NCBI RefSeq assembly: GCF_001612685.1
Contig: NZ_BDAY01000052.1
Location: forward strand, 28,622 to 92,621
Reading direction: 5' to 3'
From: Nocardia altamirensis NBRC 108246
GTDB taxonomy: Bacteria; Actinomycetota; Actinomycetes; Mycobacteriales; Mycobacteriaceae
DNA: 64,000 nucleotides
Below the pieces are notes generated by a model, which did not search any database, was not told where the DNA came from, and saw nothing but the letters and a program-made list of their open reading frames with translations. The position numbers were made by a program, and so were the translations under genes. Positions 8,312 to 17,171 of this stretch are shown here, one piece after another; position 1 is the first letter of the stretch, and every line of letters begins with the position of its first letter.

Positions 8312-9340
8312 ATGCGTATCGGTGTTCTGCTCGAACCGCGCCTGCCCGGTGCGGTCGAGTTCGCGGTGGCGGCGGAGGCGGCCGGGGCCTCGTCGCTGTG
8401 GGTCGCGGAGGTGTGGAGCTACGACGCGCTGACCGGGCTGGCCTATCTGGCGGCCAGAACCTCGTCGATTCGCTTGGGGACGTTCGTAGTTCAGCTCGGT
8501 TCACGCACGCCGGCGCTGCTGGCGACCTCCGCGCTGAGCATGCACGAGCTGTCGGGCGGCCGGTTCGACCTCGGCATCGGCGTGTCCGGACCACGGGTCA
8601 TGGAGGGATGGCACGGCGTCCGGTTCCGCAAGCCGGTGCAGACGACGCGGGAGACCATCGAGATCATCCGGACGGTGAGTCGGGCGGAACGCCTCGAACA
8701 TGCCGGAGCGATCTATCCGCTGCCGCTCCCCGACGGACCGGGCCGGGCACTGCAGCCCATGGTCCGCGCCGCGCATGTGCCGATCTACAACGCGGCCATG
8801 GGCCCGCAGAACCTGCGACTCACCGGCGAACTCGCCGACGGCTGGCTCGGCAACGCCTTCATCCCCGAGGCGGCCGAGGTGTTCCTCGATCCGTTGCGGG
8901 ACGGCGCGATTCAGGCCGGACGAACGCTGGCCGACCTCGATCTGGTCGCACCGGTCGCCGTCGAGATCACCGAGGACGAGCAGGCGACGGCACGGGCGAT
9001 CGACAAGCACGCCGAAGGCTACGCGTTCACCATCGGCGCGATGGGCGTCGGCGGGCGCAACTTCTACAACGACGCGTTCACCCGGCTCGGCTTCGGCACC
9101 GAGGTCGAGAAAGTCGTGCAGCTGTGGCAATCCGGCGACAAGGATGCCGCGCACCGTGCCGTTCCGCGCGAACTCGGCGAACTCACCAACCTGCTCGGCA
9201 CACCCGAGCGGATCGCCGAGCGGCTCCGTCGGTATCGGGCTGCCGGGATCACCAGCCTGCTCGTCAAACTCGACGGCGACTACGCGCATCAACTGTCGAC
9301 CTTGCGGCAACTGATCGCGATCGAGGCTCGCGCCATCTAG
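8312..9340 (+). CDS. LLM-class (luciferase-like) flavin-dependent oxidoreductase
   Basis: The protein has 342 residues. The start at 8312 is set by a strong GAGGAGG ribosome site at 8301-8307. It has the TIM-barrel pattern of bacterial luciferase and F420-dependent enzymes: MRIGVLLEPR, SLWVAEVWSYDAL, IRLGTFVVQLGSRTP, GRFDLGIGVSGPRV and the phosphate-binding part PIYNAAMGPQNLRLTGELADGWLG. It probably uses F420 or FMNH2; NADPH is not excluded. The substrate is unknown. Its stop codon overlaps that of the convergent esterase gene in a CTAG tetranucleotide (9337-9340). Confidence 0.9.
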   Translation: MRIGVLLEPRLPGAVEFAVAAEAAGASSLWVAEVWSYDALTGLAYLAARTSSIRLGTFVVQLGSRTPALLATSALSMHELSGGRFDLGIGVSGPRVMEGWHGVRFRKPVQTTRETIEIIRTVSRAERLEHAGAIYPLPLPDGPGRALQPMVRAAHVPIYNAAMGPQNLRLTGELADGWLGNAFIPEAAEVFLDPLRDGAIQAGRTLADLDLVAPVAVEITEDEQATARAIDKHAEGYAFTIGAMGVGGRNFYNDAFTRLGFGTEVEKVVQLWQSGDKDAAHRAVPRELGELTNLLGTPERIAERLRRYRAAGITSLLVKLDGDYAHQLSTLRQLIAIEARAI

Positions 9341-10761
9341 GCGTCGAAGACGCGGACGGACAGGTCGGCGGCAGTGACGGCGGGCCAGCCGGGGTCGCCG
9401 GTCTTCGAGAAAGCGACCCAGGCCGCGTGCATCTCGTCCGCGACCGACTGTGCGGGATTCGGACCGACCAGATCGGGTGCGGCGGCGAGGGTGTCGAAGA
9501 CGAACGGCAGCTCCAGCGCGTGGAACGCGCCGAGATCCTGATCGACGCGACGCCAGGCGAATTCGTAGGCGAACGCCGGTGTGCCGGTCGCCGCCTGCGC
9601 CTGCGCCAATTGCCTTGCGGGCGTGCGGAACGCCTTATCGGTGAGAATGGCGGCGAAGAGGTCGCCTGCCGAATCCTGGGGGCGTGCCGCCGCATACGGC
9701 TCGATGGCGGTGGCGTCGAGCCCGTACCGTCCGAGCACGTACGGCAGGGCGTGTGTTGTCAGTGCGGCGGCAATGCCGGTGGGGACGATGAACAGCCGGA
9801 ATTCCTCGCTGGTATTGCCGATCAGGAGCGAAATCCCGCGCGCCGCACCGGCGGTCACCGCATCGATGGGCCGTTCGTGCAGCACGATGTCGTCGATGAC
9901 GGGGAACATGAGCATTGACGACAGGCCACCGGTGACCACCGAGGCGCCCCAGCGGGCCGGGTCGGTGTGCACCAGGAAATCCCCGATCGCCTTCTCCTGC
10001 GCGGCGAGCAATGCATCCGAATCGACCTGCGCGAATTCGGCGGCAGTAGGGCCGATCCCGAGCGTCTTGCCGATTTCCACGGACACCATGCGCGCGTCGA
10101 CCTCGGTCGCGGCGACCTCACCGTTGCCGCTTTGCATGACCGCTTTGGCGAACAGGCCGGCCGAGCCCGGGGAGGCGAGCAGGGCGGCGATGCTCATCGC
10201 GCCCGCGGATTCGCCGAACACGGTCACGTTGTTCGGATCGCCGCCGAAGCCGCGAATGTTCTCCTGCACCCAGGCCAGCGCGAACTGCTGATCGAGCAGA
10301 CCGCGATTGGACGGCGCACCGTCGAGCACCGCGAATCCCGCTGCGCCGAGCCGATAGTTGATCGACACCAACACCACGCCGTCACGGGCGAACGCGGCAC
10401 CGTTGTAGGCGGGCAACGCATTCGAGCCGCGGGTGAACGCGCCGCCGTGTATCCACACCATGACCGGCAGCCCGGACCCACCCGGATCCGGCGTCCAGAC
10501 ATTGACGTTGAGGAATTCCGCGCCCGGCACGGTCTGCTCGCCGAAAATGGCCGCGAGTGGCGGCGGATACGGCGACTGCGGGCAGCTGCCGCCCAGCTCC
10601 ACGGCCTCGCGCACCCCGTCCCACGGCGCCGCAGGCCGCGGCGCCTGGAACATCGCCGCCCCCACCGGCGCCGCCGCATACGGCACACCCAGAAAAGCAC
10701 TGATCCCGTTGACAGTCCGGCCGCTGATCTTGCCACCCGACACCGCGACGACAGGCTCCAT
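9337..10761 (-). CDS. Type B carboxylesterase / para-nitrobenzyl esterase family
   Basis: The protein has 474 residues. The ATG at 10761 is preferred over a GTG at 10767 because AGGAG at 10771-10767 is five bases upstream of the ATG and overlaps the GTG. It shows the oxyanion motif IHGGAF (about 104-109), the nucleophile elbow GESAG (183-187, Ser185), an acidic residue in GNTSEEF and a His in FHALELPFVFD, so the triad is complete. There is no signal peptide, so a cytoplasmic esterase for a small ester is likely. It ends on the same CTAG as the LLM gene. Confidence 0.92.
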   Translation of the reverse strand: MEPVVAVSGGKISGRTVNGISAFLGVPYAAAPVGAAMFQAPRPAAPWDGVREAVELGGSCPQSPYPPPLAAIFGEQTVPGAEFLNVNVWTPDPGGSGLPVMVWIHGGAFTRGSNALPAYNGAAFARDGVVLVSINYRLGAAGFAVLDGAPSNRGLLDQQFALAWVQENIRGFGGDPNNVTVFGESAGAMSIAALLASPGSAGLFAKAVMQSGNGEVAATEVDARMVSVEIGKTLGIGPTAAEFAQVDSDALLAAQEKAIGDFLVHTDPARWGASVVTGGLSSMLMFPVIDDIVLHERPIDAVTAGAARGISLLIGNTSEEFRLFIVPTGIAAALTTHALPYVLGRYGLDATAIEPYAAARPQDSAGDLFAAILTDKAFRTPARQLAQAQAATGTPAFAYEFAWRRVDQDLGAFHALELPFVFDTLAAAPDLVGPNPAQSVADEMHAAWVAFSKTGDPGWPAVTAADLSVRVFDA

Positions 10762-11095
10762 CGCCACTCCTCACATCCCGACGTCGCCGACTCACGCCAG
10801 CCGATCACCCTCCTGTCTACCGCGTCCGGACTGCCGATGCGCCGGAAAGGTCACATCTGTGCGCACCATCTCTTCGACCGCGCACGACCACCCCAATCCA
10901 ACAGACCGGTCGCATGAGAATTCCCGCGGATGCGACCGACAGGTATCGCGCACCATTTCTCGAAGCAGCACAAGTCGCGAAACAGCAACCGGTGCAGTGG
11001 ATTCAGGCGAAAATAAGAATTGGCCGACTCCATTGCCACCGCTACACCATTCTGATCCACGGCCGAGACGCTCGGTATCCGAAAAGGACAGTTCC
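10762..11095. other. Intergenic region between divergent esterase and EF-hand genes
   Basis: This 334-bp gap should hold both promoters. It has an AT-richer part near 10990-11060 on the EF-hand side and AAAAGGA (11083-11089) as the EF-hand ribosome site. I found no convincing palindrome or small gene. Confidence 0.5.
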
Positions 11096-11641
11096 ATGGC
11101 AGATAGTGCGAAAAATCGGAAGTTCCACACCCTCTTCGGCTGGTTCGATCAAGGCCAAGACGGCTATCTCTCCCAGGATGATCTCCAGCAAATGGCCGCG
11201 CTGTTCATCGCGCTGCCCGGCGGGGATGCTCCCGACAAGGCAGAACCGCTACGCGCTGCGTTCGACAAATGGTGGGGTCTGCTCGTGCAGGAGGGTGATG
11301 CCGACGGCGACGGTCGGTTGAACCGCGACGAGTTCATTCACGTGATGCAATCCAGCGTCACCGCACCGGAAAACTTCGAAGGCGCGGTGTTGACGATTGC
11401 CGACGCGTTCATGGGCATCGTGGACACCAACGGAAACGGTTCGCTCGACTTCGACGAGTATGTGCAGATGTACAAGGGTCTCGGCATCGACCCGGCACAC
11501 TCCAGCGACGCGTTCCGGCGCCTCGACCGCGACGGGAACGGCGCGATCAGCCACGACGAATTCCGGACAGCCATCAAAGAGTTCTATCTCAGCGATGACG
11601 AAAACGCCCCGGGGAACTGGCTTTTGGGCCCGCTCCCCTAA
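11096..11641 (+). CDS. Calerythrin-like protein with four EF-hands
   Basis: The protein has 181 residues starting at the ATG at 11096, with AAAAGGA just upstream. Four canonical 12-residue calcium loops are visible: residues 18-29 (DQGQDGYLSQDD), 68-79 (DADGDGRLNRDE), 110-121 (DTNGNGSLDFDE) and 144-155 (DRDGNGAISHDE). Loop 1 ends in Asp rather than Glu, which usually weakens binding; loops 2-4 are complete. There is no signal peptide. The length and layout match calerythrin of Saccharopolyspora and relatives, intracellular calcium buffers or sensors. It is convergent with the P450 gene, with overlapping stop codons. Confidence 0.93.
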   Translation: MADSAKNRKFHTLFGWFDQGQDGYLSQDDLQQMAALFIALPGGDAPDKAEPLRAAFDKWWGLLVQEGDADGDGRLNRDEFIHVMQSSVTAPENFEGAVLTIADAFMGIVDTNGNGSLDFDEYVQMYKGLGIDPAHSSDAFRRLDRDGNGAISHDEFRTAIKEFYLSDDENAPGNWLLGPLP

Positions 11642-13035
11642 CTCCGGACCATCGGACACCTCGACGCCTCCTTCCGGTCCTGCTCGGCGAAATAGCGGGT
11701 GCATGGTTGCTGGCGACGGGCGTCGAGGACCATCCAGGTGCCGAGGACCAGTTGGGTGATGCCCCTGGTGACGTCTTCGATGCGATCACGCAGCCGCAGG
11801 CCGGTCATGGCGGCGCGGACCACGGCCGACGACGGTGGCTTGTCCGCGGCCAGCAGCAGGCAGGGGGCGCGGTGCGGGATGGGGCGGGTGTGCGAGACCG
11901 AGGAGCGCAGGTGGTAGCGATCCAACACGGTGCGTGCGGCGACGCGCATCGCGATCGGTGAGAGCCGCCAGGCCGGGCATGGGCGGTTAGCGGCGACGCC
12001 GAAGGGAATGTGGTGCGTGTCCTTGGCGCGGTGGGTGGCCCAGCGGTCGGGGTCGAAACGATCCGGGTCGGCGTGGCCGGTGCGCTCGAAGTCCTGATAG
12101 TTGAAGCAGAGCACCGTCCCCGCGGGGATCGGGTGGCCGTCGCCGATGTCGATGTCGTCGGTGGTGATTCGGTGTGCGATGCCGAAAAGCGGGAACTGGC
12201 GCAAAGTCTCGTCCAGGACATGGTCCAGATAGTTCGTGTCGGGCTCGGCCCGGATCCGGTCCTGTACGTCCTGGTGCTGAGCGATCGCCAACAGCAGGTG
12301 CGCCATACCCTCGGACATCTGCACGACGGCGGTGTTGAAGAACGCGCCCTGCAGGTAGTGGGCGCGCTCGCGGCGGCTGAGCAAGGCGGGCAGCTGATGC
12401 GGCACCTCACCCGCGTCGATTCGGGCGAGCAGGTAGCGGGTGAGGCGGTGGCGCGTGTCCATGTGCCGCAGCCCGGTGCACTTCAGCGAGGTCACCACGT
12501 CGTTGGCGTTACCGACGATCAGATCCCTGGCGATCGGATGGCATGGCTCGCGAAATACCAACTCGTAGAAGAACTCTGCCCAGATCGGCATCATCAGGTC
12601 GCGCAGGCGCACCAGCGTCAGCGGGCGGGCGGGCAGTTCGTCGAGCACCCGCCGGGCGCACCGGTCGGCGAGCTGCTCGATCTCGGCGGTGGGCAGGGAC
12701 AGCACGGCCCTGGTGGTCCGCGCCGCCTCGTCGTAACGCGGTCCGTCCTCCAGATGCTCCTGGTGCACTTCGGGCCCCGGCGCGAGCCAGTACCAGAACA
12801 GATCCGACAGCGCCGCTCCCCTGCTGCGCCCGTTGGCGGCCGGGTTCGAGTACAGCCGGAGGAACAGGCCGGGACCACCGCGCTCGCCGGGGAGCGTTAT
12901 CTCGTTGCTGCCGTTGACCTTTGCGAAGATCCATACCCGGAGCGCCACCACCGCCTGCGGCAGCCAGCGAGACACCGCCCACAACGCGCCCGCACCCGCA
13001 AGCGTCCCTGGCACCGTCGTCGCCCGCTTCAGCAT
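11638..13035 (-). CDS. Divergent cytochrome P450 with N-terminal membrane anchor
   Basis: The protein has 465 residues from the ATG at 13035, overlapping the oxidase gene by 7 bp. A hydrophobic segment at about residues 9-38 looks like a membrane anchor, unusual for a bacterial P450. The K-helix ExxR is E276-T-L-R279. The heme ligand is probably Cys353 in FGVAANRPCPAWRL, where the canonical FGxGxRxC loop has one extra residue and Ala for the second Gly. The I-helix (about 231-247, GAFFNTAVVQMSEGMAH) lacks the usual acid-alcohol pair for oxygen activation. This hints at isomerase, dehydratase or peroxygenase-like chemistry. It is the last gene of a four-gene operon. Confidence 0.85.
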   Translation of the reverse strand: MLKRATTVPGTLAGAGALWAVSRWLPQAVVALRVWIFAKVNGSNEITLPGERGGPGLFLRLYSNPAANGRSRGAALSDLFWYWLAPGPEVHQEHLEDGPRYDEAARTTRAVLSLPTAEIEQLADRCARRVLDELPARPLTLVRLRDLMMPIWAEFFYELVFREPCHPIARDLIVGNANDVVTSLKCTGLRHMDTRHRLTRYLLARIDAGEVPHQLPALLSRRERAHYLQGAFFNTAVVQMSEGMAHLLLAIAQHQDVQDRIRAEPDTNYLDHVLDETLRQFPLFGIAHRITTDDIDIGDGHPIPAGTVLCFNYQDFERTGHADPDRFDPDRWATHRAKDTHHIPFGVAANRPCPAWRLSPIAMRVAARTVLDRYHLRSSVSHTRPIPHRAPCLLLAADKPPSSAVVRAAMTGLRLRDRIEDVTRGITQLVLGTWMVLDARRQQPCTRYFAEQDRKEASRCPMVRS

Positions 13036-14111
13036 CGCGCCGCCGCCCCGCGCACGGTGACCAGCCCGGCATTCAGTTCGGCCAGGTCGGCGATCCCGCA
13101 CATGGTCAGCGCGTGTTCGAGCTCGGCACGCAGGGTGTCGAGCACCTCGGTGACGCCCTTCTCGCCGCCGACGGCCAAGCCCCACAACACCGGGCGGCCG
13201 ACGCCGACCGCCGTCGCGCCGAGCGCCAACGCCAGCACGACATCCGAGCCACGACGGATGCCGCCGTCGAGGTATATCGGAATCCGGCCCGACACCGCGG
13301 CAGTGATCGCGGGCAGCGCGTCCAGGGTTGCCGACGCGACATCCAGCTGGCGCCCGCCGTGATTGGACACCAGGATCGCATCGACTCCGTATTCGACTGC
13401 CAACAGTGCGTCCTCGGGATGCAGAATTCCCTTGAGCACCAACGGAAGTCGCGTCAGTTCCCGAATCCGCGCCAGATGGTCCCAGTTGAATTCGGGCGAC
13501 ATGACGATCTGACGCACGGCACTCCCGGTCGTCCCCGGCAGGCCACGTAGGTTTTCCGCAAACAGGCCAACCGGCAGGTCGTGGAAGCCATGGCGGTCAT
13601 CCCTGGCGCGGCGTCCGAGCGCAGGCGAATCGACGGTCACCACCAGCGCGGTGCACCCTGCGCGCTCGGCCCGCCGGATCAGCTCGACGGTCGCGGCCCG
13701 CTCAGGTTGCAGGTACAGCTGAAACCACACGCGCGCATCGCGATCGACCTCGCGGGCCGCCGCGGTGACCGCATCGATGGCTACCGTCCCTGCCATGCTG
13801 GCGACCAGGACGAGCCCGGCCGCGGCCACTCCCCGTGCGCTGGCCCACTCGCCCTCCGGATGTGCCAGTCGATGAAACGCGGTGGGCGACACGAATACCG
13901 GCATCGCGCTCGGATCACCGAGCAGATCCGTCACGACGGATCGGCCGCGGGTGTCCCGTAACACCCTCGGCAACAACGCAAGTCGCCGGAAGGCCTGCTC
14001 GTTCTCGGCCAACCCGGTTTCGTCCCCGGCCCCGCCTGCGAAGTAGTCGTAGTGCGCCGGTTCGAGCAGCTCCTTCGCTCGCTGCTCGAAAGCAGCCAGC
14101 GGGCTGGTCAC
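13029..14111 (-). CDS. FMN-dependent alpha-hydroxy acid oxidase/dehydrogenase (LldD family)
   Basis: The protein has 360 residues, the full length of the glycolate oxidase / lactate / mandelate dehydrogenase family. It starts at the ATG at 14111, overlapping the flavoprotein stop by 4 bp. The N-terminus YDYFAGGAGDE, the strand VFVSPTAFHRLAHPEGE, VWFQLYLQ, LVLKGIL and the active-site block SNHGGRQLD (catalytic His and substrate-binding Arg) are all present, followed by the phosphate-binding DGGIRRGSDVV. It would oxidise an alpha-hydroxy acid, or a CoA or carrier derivative, to the 2-oxo acid. The operon suggests a specific pathway rather than lactate use. Confidence 0.92.
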   Translation of the reverse strand: MTSPLAAFEQRAKELLEPAHYDYFAGGAGDETGLAENEQAFRRLALLPRVLRDTRGRSVVTDLLGDPSAMPVFVSPTAFHRLAHPEGEWASARGVAAAGLVLVASMAGTVAIDAVTAAAREVDRDARVWFQLYLQPERAATVELIRRAERAGCTALVVTVDSPALGRRARDDRHGFHDLPVGLFAENLRGLPGTTGSAVRQIVMSPEFNWDHLARIRELTRLPLVLKGILHPEDALLAVEYGVDAILVSNHGGRQLDVASATLDALPAITAAVSGRIPIYLDGGIRRGSDVVLALALGATAVGVGRPVLWGLAVGGEKGVTEVLDTLRAELEHALTMCGIADLAELNAGLVTVRGAAARC

Positions 14112-15688
14112 CGGGTCGGCTCCGGCAGCCGCAATGCGCTCCCTAAGAAATCGAAAAGTGGCTTACGGTGCACGGTTTCGTGGGTCCACTCGTTCTCGAG
14201 GTTCTCCGCGATGTGATGCTCGCCGATCTGCTCGCCTGCTCGGTACTGCCGCACCACGGGATGCAGATAGCGACCGTCGAGTGCGTGCTCGGCGTCGGAC
14301 TGACTGAAGCGCCTGGCATTGATGTCGAACGGGTCGAGCCGATCGTGGTCCTTGCCGTATTCCAGCGTGATCACCAGATAGGTGTCCACCGCGCCGAAAG
14401 CGCCTGCGGCAACCGCGTCGGCGACGAAATCGACAGGCAGCTCTTCGAGATACCGCGCCGATCCGTCCGCGCGCAGCGCGACGACATCGCCGAGGAAGCC
14501 GAACAGCTGCCACAGCGCGGAGGTCCGGTTCACCCGCACCAGAATCTCCGCGCCGATCTCGTCCGCGGTCCCGGCGAGCTCGCGGTGCGGCCAGTCATGC
14601 CCATGATGGCATTGCTCCAGGATCCGGTGCAATGCCCTTGTCCCGTAACGGAACCCGTGGATGAACCCGCTGGTGGACCTCTTGAAATCGCGTTGCTGGG
14701 TGATTGTGCCCGCGAAGTACAGGCCGGGCACGTTGATCGATTCCCAGGCCGGGGTCTGGGCCGGGAACCGGTTGTTGATCACCAGTTCCGGCCTGCACTC
14801 CGGCGCGAAGATCGACGCGTCGAACCGGAACCCGGTCGCCGCGATCACCCGGTCGTAGCGGATGTCCTTGGTGACCTCGTCGGCACGGGAGAAGCTCACC
14901 GTCACCAGATACGACGAATCCGGCTGCCTGGTGATGTCGAGGATGTTGCCGTCCAGGATCGCGTTCTGCGATTTGAGCTGGTAGGTATCCAGGAAGTTGT
15001 TGTTGACCGCGCGCAGATGTCCCACGAAATGCGACTGCCACGACATCCGAATGGAATGCGGCCCGGCGACGTGGATGACGGCGGCGGTCTCGACCAGGTT
15101 GTCGGCGGTCTCGAAAGCGGAGTTGCCCTTTCCGATGATCAGCACCCGCTGGTTGATGAAGTCCGCAGGGTCCGTTGACATCTCGGTGTACAGCTCGGCC
15201 AGCTCGATACCGGGGATGTCCGGGATGTAGGGCTTGGTGACGCCGGTCGCTATGATCACGTGTCGCGCGCGCAAGACGTTGCCGTCCTGATCGACGGCCT
15301 CGAAAAGATCCGGCCTGCTGATCCGCTCGATCCTGGTGCCGTAGCGGACCGAAAGCCCTTGTTCCGCAGCGAAATCCCCGAGGTAGCGGACCATATCGTC
15401 GGCCGAGGGGAAGTACCGTTTCGAATATTCTTTGAACAGCGAACCCGCCAGCAGCGAATTCCAGTCCATGCGCAGGTTCAGCTCGGGATCGTCCCAGCCC
15501 GTGTACACCTTGTTGATCGAGATCAGTTGGCGGTGCCGGGGAAACGTGCGGAAGAAGGTGCCCGGCGCGGCACCCGCCTCAACGATCAAGTAGTCGCGGC
15601 CGGCCTGCTGTAGGTGGTGGCCCATTTGGAGACCGGCAGGCCCAGCGCCGATCACCAGGTAGTCGAGCTCGGACAAGATCTCCTCCAT
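14108..15688 (-). CDS. FOXRED2-like NAD(P)/FAD-dependent monooxygenase-type flavoprotein
   Basis: From the ATG at 15688 the protein has 526 residues; the open frame upstream is the shadow of the ligase gene. An FAD-binding GAGPAGLQMG is at 14-23. Next comes a block (FFRTFPRHRQLISINKVYTG) and an DWNSLL...MVRYLGDFA block that recall animal FOXRED2. A second Rossmann motif GKGNSAFETADNL would bind NAD(P)H, and ATGFRFDASIF closes the fold. The C-terminal ~130 residues are not a known domain to me. It lies 10 bp after the ligase gene and overlaps the oxidase gene. The likely role is hydroxylation or oxidation of the activated substrate; this is inference. Confidence 0.85.
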   Translation of the reverse strand: MEEILSELDYLVIGAGPAGLQMGHHLQQAGRDYLIVEAGAAPGTFFRTFPRHRQLISINKVYTGWDDPELNLRMDWNSLLAGSLFKEYSKRYFPSADDMVRYLGDFAAEQGLSVRYGTRIERISRPDLFEAVDQDGNVLRARHVIIATGVTKPYIPDIPGIELAELYTEMSTDPADFINQRVLIIGKGNSAFETADNLVETAAVIHVAGPHSIRMSWQSHFVGHLRAVNNNFLDTYQLKSQNAILDGNILDITRQPDSSYLVTVSFSRADEVTKDIRYDRVIAATGFRFDASIFAPECRPELVINNRFPAQTPAWESINVPGLYFAGTITQQRDFKRSTSGFIHGFRYGTRALHRILEQCHHGHDWPHRELAGTADEIGAEILVRVNRTSALWQLFGFLGDVVALRADGSARYLEELPVDFVADAVAAGAFGAVDTYLVITLEYGKDHDRLDPFDINARRFSQSDAEHALDGRYLHPVVRQYRAGEQIGEHHIAENLENEWTHETVHRKPLFDFLGSALRLPEPTR

Positions 15689-15698
15689 CTGTCGTGCG

Positions 15699-17096
15699 TT
15701 ACCGTCGATACAGCTCCAGCAAGGCTTTCTTGTCCGGCTTTCCGCTCGCCGCGATCGGGGCGTCCGGCACCAGCGTGTACGTCCGCGGCACACTCGACTC
15801 GCCGAGTTCCGCGCGCACCAATGCGGACAGCTCGGTCGAATCCGGCGCTTGCCCCGCTCGGGGCACCACAAAGGCGTGTACCGCCTCGCCGGAGCGGTCG
15901 TCCGCCGCGCCGACGACATAAGCCTGATCGACATCGGGATGCCCGGCAAGCACGCGCTCGATCGGGCCCGCGTACACCGGCAGCGCGTCAACGATGATCA
16001 CGTCGCGCGCCCGGCCGGTGAGGTAGAGATAACCGTCGTCGAGGTAACCCAGATCGCGGGTGCGCAGCCAGCCGTCGACCAGCACGTCGGCGGTCTCCAC
16101 CGGGTCGCCGAGATACTCCGACATCATGTAGTCGGTGCGCACGTAGATCTCGCCGTCCCGAATGTCGACGTGCACACCCGGCAACGGACGGCCGACCGAG
16201 CCGAGGACGCCTGCCGCGATATCGTCCGGGGTCAGCGCGGTCAGCCCGCCGGTCTCTGACTGGCCGTACGCCTGGTGCACAACGGGACCGAGGACCCGCA
16301 CCGCGTCCGCCAGCCGATGCGCGGGCAGCGGCGACCCCGCGACCACCATGGCCCGCAGGCTGCTGGTGTCCGTCGGGGTGGTGCGCAACGCGTCGAGCAT
16401 CTGATAGAGCCTCGGCACGTTCATGATCGTTGCGGTGATCCGCAACCGCGCGATGACGTCGGGAAACAGTTGCGCGCCACCGGGTTCCGGAATCACCGCG
16501 GTGCCGCCACCGAGCAGGCACAGCGCGAGATAGTCCTGGACGACCGCGCTCGCCAGCGTCCCGAACAGCAGATAGCGCTCGGTGCAAGCGGCCAGCTCCG
16601 CGGTGTGCTCGCTCCACGTCGGCTTGCCCCACGACCAGTGCGCGGACATCGCCCGATAGGTCTGCGCACAGCCCTTGGGCAGCCCGGTGGTGCCGCTCGT
16701 GTAGGAGACCCTGGCGATGTCGTCCGGCTGAGCTTCGACCGTCAGCGGCTCGGGCGCACCCTGCAGCAGCGCGGCCACCTGCTCGTTGTCCAGGACGACG
16801 TCCACTTCATTGCTCAGGACATGGTGCTGCTGTCGTTCGCTCAAACCCGGCCGCACCCCGATCACCCGGCAGCCGAGGGTGTAGGCCGCGAGATACGCGG
16901 CCAACGACTCCGGACTCACGTCGAGGCCAAGCGCCACCCCACGCCCCGGTCCGAGCCCCGACGTCCGCAGGCCACCCGCGATCGTGCCCATCATCGTGAA
17001 CAACTGCCCTCTGGTCACCGCGCGGGCACCGTACTCGGCCACGACCTGATCCGGATCGGCACGCAATGCCCGCACGATCGACTCAGGAAAGCTCAC
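15699..17096 (-). CDS. Class I adenylate-forming enzyme (acyl-CoA or acyl-adenylate ligase)
   Basis: The protein has 465 residues. The core motif YTSGTTGLPKG is at 132-142, then AYGQSETG, the hinge block GWLRTRDLGYLDDGYLYLTGRARD and the C-terminal GKPDKKALLELY with the catalytic Lys. It is shorter at the N-terminus than standard acyl-CoA synthetases (about 500-550), like small carrier-loading ligases, and no carrier protein gene is visible nearby. It is the first gene of the leftward operon and would activate a carboxylic acid to CoA or another acceptor for the flavoprotein, oxidase and P450 that follow. Confidence 0.9.
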   Translation of the reverse strand: MSFPESIVRALRADPDQVVAEYGARAVTRGQLFTMMGTIAGGLRTSGLGPGRGVALGLDVSPESLAAYLAAYTLGCRVIGVRPGLSERQQHHVLSNEVDVVLDNEQVAALLQGAPEPLTVEAQPDDIARVSYTSGTTGLPKGCAQTYRAMSAHWSWGKPTWSEHTAELAACTERYLLFGTLASAVVQDYLALCLLGGGTAVIPEPGGAQLFPDVIARLRITATIMNVPRLYQMLDALRTTPTDTSSLRAMVVAGSPLPAHRLADAVRVLGPVVHQAYGQSETGGLTALTPDDIAAGVLGSVGRPLPGVHVDIRDGEIYVRTDYMMSEYLGDPVETADVLVDGWLRTRDLGYLDDGYLYLTGRARDVIIVDALPVYAGPIERVLAGHPDVDQAYVVGAADDRSGEAVHAFVVPRAGQAPDSTELSALVRAELGESSVPRTYTLVPDAPIAASGKPDKKALLELYRR

Positions 17097-17171
17097 CGTT
17101 CAGATACTAATGACTCCGACCCCGGATGCTTTGAGATTCAACAAGTTTGGCCGGGCGTTGTCCTTGCCACG

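Noticed and set aside
10792..11130. Leftward 112-residue frame in the gap before the EF-hand gene
   Set aside because: It overlaps the EF-hand start, has no ribosome site and no recognisable features.
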